6,188 nt of DNA, from NCBI GenBank assembly GCA_012798145.1, contig JAAZNT010000249.1, positions 1 through 6,188 of the forward strand. Direction: 5' to 3'. Below the pieces are notes generated by a model, which was given only the letters and a program-made list of their open reading frames with translations, was not told the DNA's origin and searched no databases. The position numbers and the translations under genes were made by a program. Below, in pieces: positions 1-5,912 of this stretch (its first letter is position 1; every line of letters begins with the position of its first letter). The stretch is from Thermoanaerobaculaceae bacterium. Lineage in GTDB: Bacteria > Acidobacteriota > UBA4820.

Positions 1-480
1 AGTTCTCAAGGGCTTTGCTATGCTCTTCCCGGTAAATGAGCCGATATTTACAGTCATATAAAACAAACTGTAGGCTTTTGCCCTTAAATCTTCCGAACTT
101 GATTTTGCGACCGTTCCGGTTATAACAGGCTTTACGAAAGAACCTCCAAGCGCTATTGCCACCAGAAAAATCAAAACTGCTATTCTCATAGGAAAAAAAC
201 CAAGCCCGAAATAGCCAAAAGAAAGAAGCGAAAAAGCGATTATAAGGGAGCTTCTGAAGCCAATCTTGTCGGCAATCGCTCCCGTGAAAAGCGGAAGAAA
301 GTAAATCAAGGCGGAGAAAAGCCCTCCTATCCAACCAGATTCTATATCTGTGTATCCGACAACATTCGTTAGAAAGATTACAAGAGCAATAAAAGTTCCG
401 TAGTAAGCGGCTCTTTCAAAAAGTTCAACTCCATTTGCCGTCCAAAATGTCATTTCAAAGCCAAAAAGCGTTTTTTTCAT
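1..480 (-). CDS. POT/PTR2-like MFS transporter, N-terminal part (cut by window edge)
   Basis: The open frame starts at ATG 480-478 and stays open for 160 codons to the window edge, so the C-terminal part (probably 60% or more) is missing. An AAGGAG Shine-Dalgarno sequence lies at 491-486, 5 nt before the ATG, and supports this start. Residues 19-28 read ELFERAAYYG, matching the POT signature ExxERFxYYG except Ala for Phe. Residues 67-76 (GAIADKIGFR) are the MFS loop 2-3 motif G-x3-D-K/R-x-G-x-R. Residues 140-149 (FYMTVNIGSF) match the second PTR2 signature FYxxINxGSL. Hydrophobic stretches near 29-42, 50-70, 78-96 and 99-120 fit the first four helices. The family couples proton influx to uptake of small peptides or related solutes across the inner membrane. 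Substrate cannot be read from this half, and a peptide-unrelated solute is possible. It is transcribed away from the 617-896 unit. Confidence 0.85.
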   Translation of the reverse strand, partial: MKKTLFGFEMTFWTANGVELFERAAYYGTFIALVIFLTNVVGYTDIESGWIGGLFSALIYFLPLFTGAIADKIGFRSSLIIAFSLLSFGYFGLGFFPMRIAVLIFLVAIALGGSFVKPVITGTVAKSSSEDLRAKAYSLFYMTVNIGSFTGKSIAKPLRT

Positions 481-485
481 CAAAA

Positions 486-505
486 CTCCTTAGGGCTAAA
501 TTATA
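486..505 (-). promoter_or_regulatory. -10 box and Shine-Dalgarno of the POT-like transporter gene
   Basis: On the minus strand a perfect TATAAT lies at 505-500 and AAGGAG at 491-486, followed 5 nt later by the ATG. This would give a very short leader of about 13-15 nt. No good -35 is seen at the usual distance (the region around 523-531 reads only weakly), so the promoter would need an activator or be modest in strength. Confidence 0.45.
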
Positions 506-612
506 CCTTAACTTTAGAAATTTATAGCGAAAGAGATTTAATTGCTTCTGCCTATATCTATAGTAAATTCTTAGGGTTAATTTTTATCCTGCTGAAAAAC
601 AAAGAGATTTAA
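490..612. repeat. Imperfectly duplicated intergenic motif (TTAGGGYTAA ... AAAGAGATTTAA)
   Basis: TTAGGGCTAA at 490-499 recurs as TTAGGGTTAA at 571-580. The 12-mer AAAGAGATTTAA at 530-541 recurs exactly at 601-612, and both copies are followed by CTTCT within 3 nt. Both motifs keep the same order, with offsets of 81 and 71 bp, so this looks like an old tandem duplication with an indel. The left copy overlaps the leader of the transporter gene and the right copy ends just before the -35 of the plus-strand promoter. It may be a binding site for a shared regulator or only a decayed duplication. Confidence 0.5.
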
Positions 613-616
613 CTTC

Positions 617-645
617 TTGACAAAACCGGTTTTTGACATTATATT
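617..645 (+). promoter_or_regulatory. Strong sigma-70-type promoter
   Basis: A perfect -35 TTGACA at 617-622 is followed after exactly 17 nt by TATATT at 640-645 (5 of 6 matches to TATAAT). Transcription would start near 651-653. A second TTGACA occurs at 633-638 inside the spacer but has no -10 at a suitable distance. This is the best sigma-70 promoter in the window, and it drives only the short unit ending at the terminator at 862-896. Confidence 0.75.
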
Positions 646-671
646 ATTAGAGCCGATTTGATGGAGGTAAA

Positions 672-857
672 ATGGCGAAAAAAGTCTCCTTCTTCAAAAC
701 TCCTCTCTTTCTCAAACCAAAAACGGCATCCGAGAGGACATTTTTAAGAAACAACAGGCAGTATCTACTGGTATCTGGACCTCCTTTCAAAGATTCTACC
801 CACCAAAGGTCCAAAAGGTTAACCCTAAAGGAGTTCCTCCCTGATACACTCCGATAG
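672..857 (+). CDS. Possible small basic protein, 61 aa, unknown family
   Basis: The frame begins MAKKVSFFKTP and ends FLPDTLR. Its start has a full GGAGGT Shine-Dalgarno core at 663-668, 3 nt before the ATG, which is rather close but usable. It sits between a strong promoter and a strong terminator, with the TAG stop only 4 nt before the terminator stem. The product is rich in Lys and Arg, has no cysteine, no membrane segment and no signal peptide, and I recognise no domain. Codon use differs from the neighbours: CTC, TTC, TCC and AGG are frequent, while the minus-strand genes prefer CTT, TTT and AGA. That argues against a long-resident protein gene and fits either a foreign small gene or a non-coding RNA with a chance ORF. 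An overlapping shorter frame from the ATG at 661 (28 codons) has no Shine-Dalgarno sequence. Coding status is undecided. Confidence 0.4.
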   Translation: MAKKVSFFKTPLFLKPKTASERTFLRNNRQYLLVSGPPFKDSTHQRSKRLTLKEFLPDTLR

Positions 858-861
858 GGTG

Positions 862-896
862 TAATGGCGGCGGGAAACCGCCGCCATTATTTTTTT
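862..896 (+). terminator. Strong rho-independent terminator
   Basis: A perfect 12-bp stem (862-873 with 878-889), mostly GGCGGCGG/CCGCCGCC, closes a GAAA tetraloop at 874-877 and runs directly into a T tract (890-896). It ends the short plus-strand unit. A smaller hairpin (845-851/857-863, loop CGATA) lies just upstream and competes for the first base pairs. The stem contains the TAA stop of the convergent udg gene (889-887). Read on the minus strand the hairpin is followed by ACACCC rather than a T tract, so it is a one-directional terminator, though it may still protect the 3' end of the minus-strand operon mRNA. Confidence 0.93.
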
Positions 897-1567
897 ACAG
901 GAATCGGCAACCCGACTTTTTTCATTACTTCCTGAATGTCTTTCCAAACATCTGCTTTTGCGGATGGAGTTCTCAAAAGATAACTTGGATGAAATGTCGC
1001 CATTACGGGAATTCCGTTGTAGTCAAACCATTTTCCGCGCAACTGTCCTATCGGCTCGCTCCTTTGGAGAAGGAAGGAAACAGCAACTTTTCCAAGACAA
1101 ACAATTACTTGCGGAGAAATTATTGAAATCTGCCCTTTAAGGAAAGGAAGACAGGTAAGCGCCTCCATCGGTTTTGGCGTTCTGTTTTCGGGGGGTCTGC
1201 ATTTGACGATATTCGCGATATAAACATCTTCGCGGGCAATTCTCATTCCTTTTGTAATTATATCCGTTAAAAGCTGCCCCGCCCTTCCAACAAAGGGCTC
1301 TCCCTGAATGTCTTCTTCTTCGCCGGGGGCTTCGCCGATGAACATAATTTTTGCCTCAGGGTTTCCTGTTCCGAAAACGATGTTGTTTCTTTTCAGGTGA
1401 AGTTCGCACAATTTGCAGTTCCCGATCTTTTTTCTTAATTTTTCAAGGAGTTGAATTTTGTCAGTTTTTTGCAATTCTTTTTTCTCTCTTTCAAAATAGT
1501 AGCCCGCACCGAACTGTTTTAGCAATTCTCCCCGCAATTTTATCTGTTCTTTGAATTTGTTTTTCAT
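887..1567 (-). CDS. udg: Family 4 uracil-DNA glycosylase (Fe-S)
   Basis: The 226-aa product removes uracil from DNA as the first step of base-excision repair, acting on deaminated cytosine or misincorporated dUMP. The signature GEAPGEEED lies at 78-86 and leads into GEPFVGRAGQLL (89-100), which binds uracil and DNA. The second conserved motif HPSYLLR is at 193-199, and NIVKCRPPENRTP is at 119-131. The four [4Fe-4S] ligands are present with family spacing: Cys51, Cys54, Cys123 and Cys139. Cys157 is extra. Residues 1-45 form a charged, probably helical extension before the core. The ATG at 1567-1565 overlaps the coaBC stop in an ATGA arrangement and has no clear Shine-Dalgarno sequence, so translation is probably coupled to coaBC. 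It is the last gene of the cluster, and its stop lies inside the terminator stem of the convergent unit. It could also be described as a SPO1 DNA polymerase-related UDG-superfamily protein, but the Cys set makes family 4 the firm choice. Confidence 0.95.
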   Translation of the reverse strand: MKNKFKEQIKLRGELLKQFGAGYYFEREKKELQKTDKIQLLEKLRKKIGNCKLCELHLKRNNIVFGTGNPEAKIMFIGEAPGEEEDIQGEPFVGRAGQLLTDIITKGMRIAREDVYIANIVKCRPPENRTPKPMEALTCLPFLKGQISIISPQVIVCLGKVAVSFLLQRSEPIGQLRGKWFDYNGIPVMATFHPSYLLRTPSAKADVWKDIQEVMKKVGLPIPVKK

Positions 1568-2742
1568 TTTTTCAATATTTTGTCTAAGAGTTTGCGGGCA
1601 AGGTTCTGTTTTGAGTCTTTGCCGAGATTGTAGGAATTCAATTTTGAATCTATCAGAATTATTTCATTTATATCCGATTCAAAGCCCGAATCTTTTTTTG
1701 AAACATCATTCATCGCTATGTAATCAACGCCCTTTGCTTTTATTTTTTTCTTTGCGTTTTGGATATGGTTTTCTGTCTCAGCGGCAAAGGCACAAATAAT
1801 TTGATTCTTCTTTTTGTTTTTAGCGGCGGTTGAAACTATATCTTCTGTCGGTTTGAGTTCGATTTTTAAAGAACCCCGTTCTCTCTTTATTTTTTCCTTC
1901 GCCCTTGATGTTGGTTGAAAATCTGACGGGGCTGCAGCCATAAAAAGAATGTCGCACTTTTTGAAATGATTTAAAACCTCTTTTTTCATTTCAGAAGTTG
2001 TCTCAACTTTGACAAATTCAACCCCTTTGGGGGGATTAAGGTAAGTTTGTCCCGAAATCAAAACAACTTTGGCTCCCCTTTTCTCCGCTTCTTCCGCAAT
2101 CAGATACCCCATCTTTCCAGAAGAAGGATTTGAGATAAATCTCACAGGGTCTATATATTCTCTTGTCGCTCCCGCCGTTACAACGACACTTTTTCCTGCA
2201 AGATCTTTTTCTTTTAAAAGAGAAAGGGTCGTCTCAACGATTTTCAGCGGTTCTTCAAGGGCGCCTTCGTCTTCTTCTCCGCAGGCAAGCATTCCTTTCT
2301 TTGGATTGATGAAAATTACTCCCCGCTCTTTAAGTTTTTCAATGTTCTCCTGAACAATTCTGTTTCTGTACATTCTTCCGTTCATAGCGGGGGCAACGAC
2401 AACTTTTGATGTGCTTGCAAGATAGTGAGTTGAAAGGAAATCATCTGCAATTCCATTCGCCATCTTTCCTATAATGTTTGCTGTGGCTGGAGCAATGACA
2501 AGGATATCCTCCCATTTGGCAAGTTCAATGTGCTCAACTTTCTGCGATTGCCTGCTTTCATACATATCAACCGCTACGGGATTCCCCGTCAATGTTTCAA
2601 AGAGAAGAGGAGAAACAAGTTTTGCTGCGTTTTTTGTCATTATGACCCTGACATCGCAGTCTCTTTCTTTGAACCTTCTCGCTATGTCAAGCGCCTTGTA
2701 GACAGAAATTGAAGATGAGACACCAAGTGTAATTTTTATCAA
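1564..2742 (-). CDS. coaBC: Bifunctional phosphopantothenoylcysteine synthetase/decarboxylase
   Basis: The 392-aa product makes 4'-phosphopantetheine for coenzyme A. The CoaB half joins 4'-phosphopantothenate to cysteine using CTP, and the FMN-dependent CoaC half then decarboxylates the product. The N-terminal flavoprotein (about 1-178) shows GVSSSISVYKALDI (7-20), the catalytic His71 in VEHIELAKW, PATANIIGKMANGIADDFLS (85-104), APAMNGRMYRN (117-127, Asn121) and the reactive Cys154. The C-terminal half has VTAGATREYIDPVRFISN (188-205), SSGKMG (207-212), AAPSDFQP (270-277) and the nucleotide-binding KIK (284-286). Length is normal for the fusion. The start is TTG (2742-2740), fixed by AAGGAG at 2753-2748; no in-frame ATG or GTG lies nearby. 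It overlaps the aspS stop by 4 nt and its own stop overlaps the udg ATG by 4 nt. One oddity is the substrate loop, usually CGxxGxGR, which reads CGEEDEGA (154-161). Confidence 0.95.
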   Translation of the reverse strand: MIKITLGVSSSISVYKALDIARRFKERDCDVRVIMTKNAAKLVSPLLFETLTGNPVAVDMYESRQSQKVEHIELAKWEDILVIAPATANIIGKMANGIADDFLSTHYLASTSKVVVAPAMNGRMYRNRIVQENIEKLKERGVIFINPKKGMLACGEEDEGALEEPLKIVETTLSLLKEKDLAGKSVVVTAGATREYIDPVRFISNPSSGKMGYLIAEEAEKRGAKVVLISGQTYLNPPKGVEFVKVETTSEMKKEVLNHFKKCDILFMAAAPSDFQPTSRAKEKIKRERGSLKIELKPTEDIVSTAAKNKKKNQIICAFAAETENHIQNAKKKIKAKGVDYIAMNDVSKKDSGFESDINEIILIDSKLNSYNLGKDSKQNLARKLLDKILKK

Positions 2743-4511
2743 TTTTTCTCCTTGTCAATTTTTAGTTTCAACTCTTTTAACTGTCTTTCATCAACTTCAG
2801 AGGGGGAAGATGTCATCAAACACAATCCCGATGTTGTTTTTGGGAAAGGTATGACATCTCTTATAGATTCACATCCCATAAGTATCATCGCAAGACGATC
2901 GAGCCCGAAAGCGATTCCTCCGTGTGGAGGAACGCCGAATTTAAAAGCTTTTAAAAGAAATCCGAATTTTTGAAGCGCTTCTTCCTCTGTAAAACCGAGC
3001 GCCTTGAAAATTTTTCTTTGAAGTTCTTCCCTGTGTATTCTTATTGAGCCTCCCCCTATTTCAGAACCGTTGAGAACAATGTCATAAGCAAGGGCTTCAA
3101 TTCTACCCGGCTCTTGCTCAAGGAAAGGAATATCTTCTTCTCTTATCATTGTGAAAGGGTGATGGCAGGAGACCCACCTTGACTCTTCCATTGACCATTC
3201 AAAAGCGGGGAATCTGTGAACCCAGAGAAGAGAATTTTTTGAAGATTCGCAGAGTTTCAGCGCTTTTCCAAAATAAAGTCTCAGCGCTGAAAGAGAAGCG
3301 CAGGAGATTGAATATGGAGCGGCAACTATCAAGGCGCTTCCCCCATCTTTAACATCAAGAAAGTTCAGGATTGAATTTGCCAAATCTTCACCAAGATGTT
3401 TAACCAAAGATCCGACGGGCTTTCCATCTGCTCTTGAAATAATTATTACCCCTTTGGCGCCGAAGGGCTTTACAATCTCTTCAAGGTTTGAATGCTCTTT
3501 CCTTGAAATCGGATAACCCGGAGGGACAGCAATTCCCCTTATAGATTCGCCGTTCTCAAGAGCAGAGCGAAAAACCCCGAAATTGCAGTCTTTCACAAGG
3601 TCGTTCAAAGTTTTAAGTTCAAGTGCGAATCTTAAATCGGGCTTGTCAGTTCCATATTTTTCCATTGCCTCTTTATAACTTATTTTTGGAACGGGAAAAG
3701 TTGCTTCAAAGGAAAATTCTTTGAAAATGTTTTCAAGAAGTTTTTCAGCCATTGTCATAACGGCGTTTTCTGTTGGAAAAGACATTTCAATGTCTATTTG
3801 AGTAAATTCCGGCTGTCTGTCAGCCCTCAAATCCTCGTCTCTGAAACATCTCACAACTTGAAAGTATTTGTCAAAACCCGCCACCATACACAACTGTTTG
3901 AAGAGTTGAGGCGACTGGGGAAGCGCATAAAAATTTCCCGCTCTCAGTCTGCTTGGAACAAGAAAATCTCTCGCTCCTTCCGGTGTTGACCTTGTCAGGA
4001 AGGGGGTTTCTATCTCCAAAAATCCTTCTTTTGAAAGGTGCTCTCTCACTATCTGGAGCAGTTTGTGCCTCTGCTGTATTCTTTGGCTTTGAACAGGCCT
4101 TCTTAAATCAAGGTATCTGTATTCCAATTTAAGTTCTTCGTTTATAATAGCGTCATCTTCAATTGGAAATGGCGGTGTTTCACTTTCCGAGAAAATCTCT
4201 ATTTGCGAGACTAAAACTTCTATTTCTCCCGTTGAAATATATGGATTTTTATCTTTTTCGCCCCTGCTTAAAACCTTGCCTTTTATTCCAATCACATATT
4301 CTGAACGAAGTCTTTTTGCAACAGCGTATTCCTTCGGGTTTTTCTCCTCCGAAAACACAAGTTGCACTATCCCGCTCCTGTCCCTGAGGTCAACAAAAAT
4401 AAGACTCCCAAGGTCTCTCTGCCTTCTTACCCATCCGAGAAGAACAACCTCCTGATTCAGATTTTTTTTGTTCAATTCTCCGCAGTAATGCGTTCTTTCC
4501 TCGCAATTCAT
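2739..4511 (-). CDS. aspS: Aspartyl-tRNA synthetase, bacterial type, probably discriminating
   Basis: The 590-aa class II synthetase charges tRNA-Asp with aspartate in the cytosol. Its length is typical of bacterial AspRS. An N-terminal OB-fold anticodon-binding domain (about 1-110) begins YCGELNKKNL and contains GWVRRQRDLGSLIF (26-39). The catalytic core has RYLDLRRP (132-139), motif 1 near 157-180, the QSPQ loop (199-202), motif 2 FRDEDLRADRQPEFTQID (223-240), YGTDKPDLR (286-294), HHPFTM (450-455) and motif 3 GIAFGLDRL (532-540). The bacterial GAD insertion occupies about 295-415. Leu34 and Lys86 sit where tRNA-Asp-specific enzymes such as E. coli AspRS have Leu and Lys, and where non-discriminating enzymes have His and Gly. 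The ATG at 4511 lies 12 nt after the hisS stop, with GGAGAG at 4521-4516 as Shine-Dalgarno. The last four bases overlap coaBC. The hisS-aspS pairing is common in bacteria. Confidence 0.97.
   Translation of the reverse strand: MNCEERTHYCGELNKKNLNQEVVLLGWVRRQRDLGSLIFVDLRDRSGIVQLVFSEEKNPKEYAVAKRLRSEYVIGIKGKVLSRGEKDKNPYISTGEIEVLVSQIEIFSESETPPFPIEDDAIINEELKLEYRYLDLRRPVQSQRIQQRHKLLQIVREHLSKEGFLEIETPFLTRSTPEGARDFLVPSRLRAGNFYALPQSPQLFKQLCMVAGFDKYFQVVRCFRDEDLRADRQPEFTQIDIEMSFPTENAVMTMAEKLLENIFKEFSFEATFPVPKISYKEAMEKYGTDKPDLRFALELKTLNDLVKDCNFGVFRSALENGESIRGIAVPPGYPISRKEHSNLEEIVKPFGAKGVIIISRADGKPVGSLVKHLGEDLANSILNFLDVKDGGSALIVAAPYSISCASLSALRLYFGKALKLCESSKNSLLWVHRFPAFEWSMEESRWVSCHHPFTMIREEDIPFLEQEPGRIEALAYDIVLNGSEIGGGSIRIHREELQRKIFKALGFTEEEALQKFGFLLKAFKFGVPPHGGIAFGLDRLAMILMGCESIRDVIPFPKTTSGLCLMTSSPSEVDERQLKELKLKIDKEKN
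2743..2753 (-). promoter_or_regulatory. Shine-Dalgarno sequence deciding the TTG start of coaBC
   Basis: AAGGAG at 2753-2748 lies inside the last codons of aspS, 5 nt before TTG 2742-2740. The start and the aspS stop share the bases TTGA. The first residues (MIKITLGVSSS) then align with the usual CoaC N-terminus, so no upstream start is needed. Confidence 0.8.
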
Positions 4512-4523
4512 CTCGCTCTCCGA

Positions 4524-5771
4524 TTAACTTTTATCTCCGTTCAAAATAAAAGCGGGTAGGTTTTCGACAGCAACGGCAAACTGCTCTCCGCTCTTCAAAT
4601 TCTTGACAGTCAAAAGCCCGCTTTTAACTTCATCTTCTCCAATGATAACAACGAAATTGGCACCAAGTTTGTCTGCTTTTTTGAGGGCGTTTTTTAAAGA
4701 CCTTGCCTCTCCGTCAATAACGGCGGGTATTTTGTTTGCCCTCAAAACAGATGCTATTTTCAGCGCGTATTTAAATTCATTTTCTCCAAGCCATGCAAGA
4801 TAGACATTGTTTTTTGCCTCTTTTTTTATTTCTGCTATCAAAGACAATCTTTCAACGCCAAGCGCCCAGCCGAATGAGGGGATGTCAGGACCGCCGAGAG
4901 ATTTTAGAAGCCCGTCGTATCTTCCCCCCCCGACAACAGCGTCTTGAGCGCCTAAGAGAGAGCTTGTTATTTCAAAAACATTTTTTACATAGTAATCAAG
5001 CCCTCTTACAAGGCGGGTATTCAATTCGTATGAGAGATCCGCTTCTTCAAGATACTCCTGAAGTTTGGCGAAATGGTCTTCGCAGGAGGCGCAAAGATTG
5101 CCGCTTATGGCTGGCGCATTTTCAATTATTTCCTGACAGGAAGGAACTTTGCAGTCAAGCACTCTCAATGTGTTTGACATAATTCTTTTCTGACAATCTG
5201 AACAAAGTTTGCTTTCATTTTCCAGAAGATACTTTTTTAGGACTTCAACATAATGAGGCCTGCATTCTGGACAGCCTACCGAATTCAGTTTTACTTTGAT
5301 CTGTCCTATCCCGAGCGAATTAAGAAGTTCTTTTGCGATAAAAATGCCTTCAAACTCGGCGTATGGAGTTTTATCGTTTAAGAGTTCCAATCCTATCTGA
5401 TGAAACTGGCGGTATCTTCCCTTTTGAGGCCTTTCATAGCGAAATTGCGGACCAATATAGTAAAGGCGATTATGTTTTGACGAATCGTAAAGTTTGTGTT
5501 CTATCACCGACCTCATTACAGGCGCAGTGTTTTCAGGCCTTAAAGTGAGCGACCTCCCTTTTTTGTCAAGAAAAGTGTACATCTCTTTGCTTACAATGTC
5601 TGTTTCACTTCCAACGCTTCTTACAAATAGTTCAGTGTGCTCCAAAATTGGAGTTCTAATCTCTGTGTAGCCGAAAAGATTGAATATTCTTCTTGCGTTT
5701 TCTTCAATAATAAGCCACTTCTCAATTTCGGGATAGAAAAGATCAAAAGTTCCTTTAACAGAAGACACCAT
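4524..5771 (-). CDS. hisS: Histidyl-tRNA synthetase
   Basis: The 415-aa class II synthetase charges tRNA-His with histidine. The N-terminus VKGTFDLFYPE (5-15) is typical. LRPENTAPVMRS is at 77-88, motif 2 is FRYERPQKGRYRQFHQ (110-125), the HisRS-specific RGLDYY is at 256-261 (Arg256 corresponds to the catalytic arginine), GGGRYDGL is at 281-288 and motif 3 GWALGVERL is at 301-309. The anticodon-binding domain covers about 320-415. The insert at about 165-235 has four cysteine pairs (167/170, 190/193, 207/212, 227/230); this cysteine-rich form is seen in many HisRS of the Gram-positive/thermophile type and may bind zinc, which is inference here. The ATG at 5771 is preceded by AAAGGAG at 5784-5778 with 6 nt spacing. 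It is the first gene of the hisS-aspS-coaBC-udg cluster. The leader is too short for a T-box. Confidence 0.97.
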   Translation of the reverse strand: MVSSVKGTFDLFYPEIEKWLIIEENARRIFNLFGYTEIRTPILEHTELFVRSVGSETDIVSKEMYTFLDKKGRSLTLRPENTAPVMRSVIEHKLYDSSKHNRLYYIGPQFRYERPQKGRYRQFHQIGLELLNDKTPYAEFEGIFIAKELLNSLGIGQIKVKLNSVGCPECRPHYVEVLKKYLLENESKLCSDCQKRIMSNTLRVLDCKVPSCQEIIENAPAISGNLCASCEDHFAKLQEYLEEADLSYELNTRLVRGLDYYVKNVFEITSSLLGAQDAVVGGGRYDGLLKSLGGPDIPSFGWALGVERLSLIAEIKKEAKNNVYLAWLGENEFKYALKIASVLRANKIPAVIDGEARSLKNALKKADKLGANFVVIIGEDEVKSGLLTVKNLKSGEQFAVAVENLPAFILNGDKS

Positions 5772-5794
5772 TCAAATCTCCTTTATAGAAAATA

Positions 5795-5823
5795 AGAATA
5801 CCACAAATTTTGAGTCTATTAAA
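5795..5823 (-). promoter_or_regulatory. Predicted extended -10 promoter of the hisS operon
   Basis: On the minus strand TGGTATTCT at 5803-5795 is an extended -10 (TG-N-TATTCT, with TATTCT at 5800-5795). Seventeen nt upstream, TTTAAT at 5823-5818 is only a weak -35, as is usual for extended -10 promoters. Transcription would start near 5788, giving a leader of roughly 17 nt before the hisS ATG. No other promoter is seen between the four genes. Confidence 0.5.
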
Positions 5824-5852
5824 ACAAATTTGTCATAAAAAAACTTTGACAA
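5803..5852. promoter_or_regulatory. Operator-like repeats over and upstream of the hisS promoter
   Basis: ACAAATTT occurs at 5803-5810 and at 5824-5831, exactly 21 bp (two helical turns) apart, flanking the weak -35. The second copy is part of the perfect 10-bp palindrome ACAAATTTGT (5824-5833). Next to it lies the inverted repeat TTGTCA (5830-5835) - N11 - TGACAA (5847-5852). This spacing suggests a protein-binding site, but AT-rich sequence makes chance matches easy and the regulator is unknown. Confidence 0.35.
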
Positions 5853-5854
5853 GC

Positions 5855-5873
5855 GATTAGAGATTGATTAGAG
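5855..5873. repeat. Two GATTAGAG direct repeats at 11-bp period
   Basis: GATTAGAG at 5855-5862 is repeated exactly at 5866-5873. The 11-bp period is about one helical turn, about 70 bp upstream of the predicted hisS transcription start. A regulatory role is possible, and replication slippage is equally possible. Confidence 0.4.
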
Positions 5874-5912
5874 AAAATGGAAGATAAGTGCACATAGGCG
5901 CTGGGGGGTGAG

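Larger units (their letters stand above)
652..896 (+). ncRNA. Short independent transcript, about 245 nt: candidate regulatory RNA or small mRNA
   Basis: The unit is bounded by the promoter at 617-645 and the intrinsic terminator at 862-896, so a discrete transcript of about 245 nt is expected. It can be read as a small mRNA (ORF 672-857) or as a structured RNA. It carries several C/U-rich anti-Shine-Dalgarno-like stretches: TCTCCTTC (685-692), CTCCTCTC (700-707), ACCTCCTTTC (779-788) and TTCCTCC (834-840). Possible internal pairings are GGAGGT 663-668 with ACCTCC 779-784, CTCCTTT 781-787 with AAAGGAG 827-833, TGGACCT 776-782 with AGGTCCA 807-813, and a 7-bp hairpin 845-851/857-863. It does not match 6S, SRP, tmRNA or RNase P RNA by any consensus I can recognise. 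The transcript is well supported; the RNA function is inference. Confidence 0.4.

Noticed and set aside
661..747. 28-codon frame starting at the ATG at 661
   Set aside because: It has no upstream Shine-Dalgarno sequence, whereas GGAGGT precedes the ATG at 672; the frame shows no family features.
4793..5182. 129-codon plus-strand open frame inside hisS
   Set aside because: It lies antisense to conserved HisRS motifs and has no ribosome binding site or recognisable domain.
5772..5860. T-box or other riboswitch controlling hisS
   Set aside because: The predicted leader is only about 17 nt, and no specifier stem, T-box sequence or terminator is seen before the hisS start.
5846..5874. Plus-strand promoter with TTGACA at 5846-5851
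   Set aside because: The hexamer 17 nt downstream is TAGAGA, a poor -10, and no gene follows on the plus strand; the TTGACA is better explained as part of the inverted repeat.
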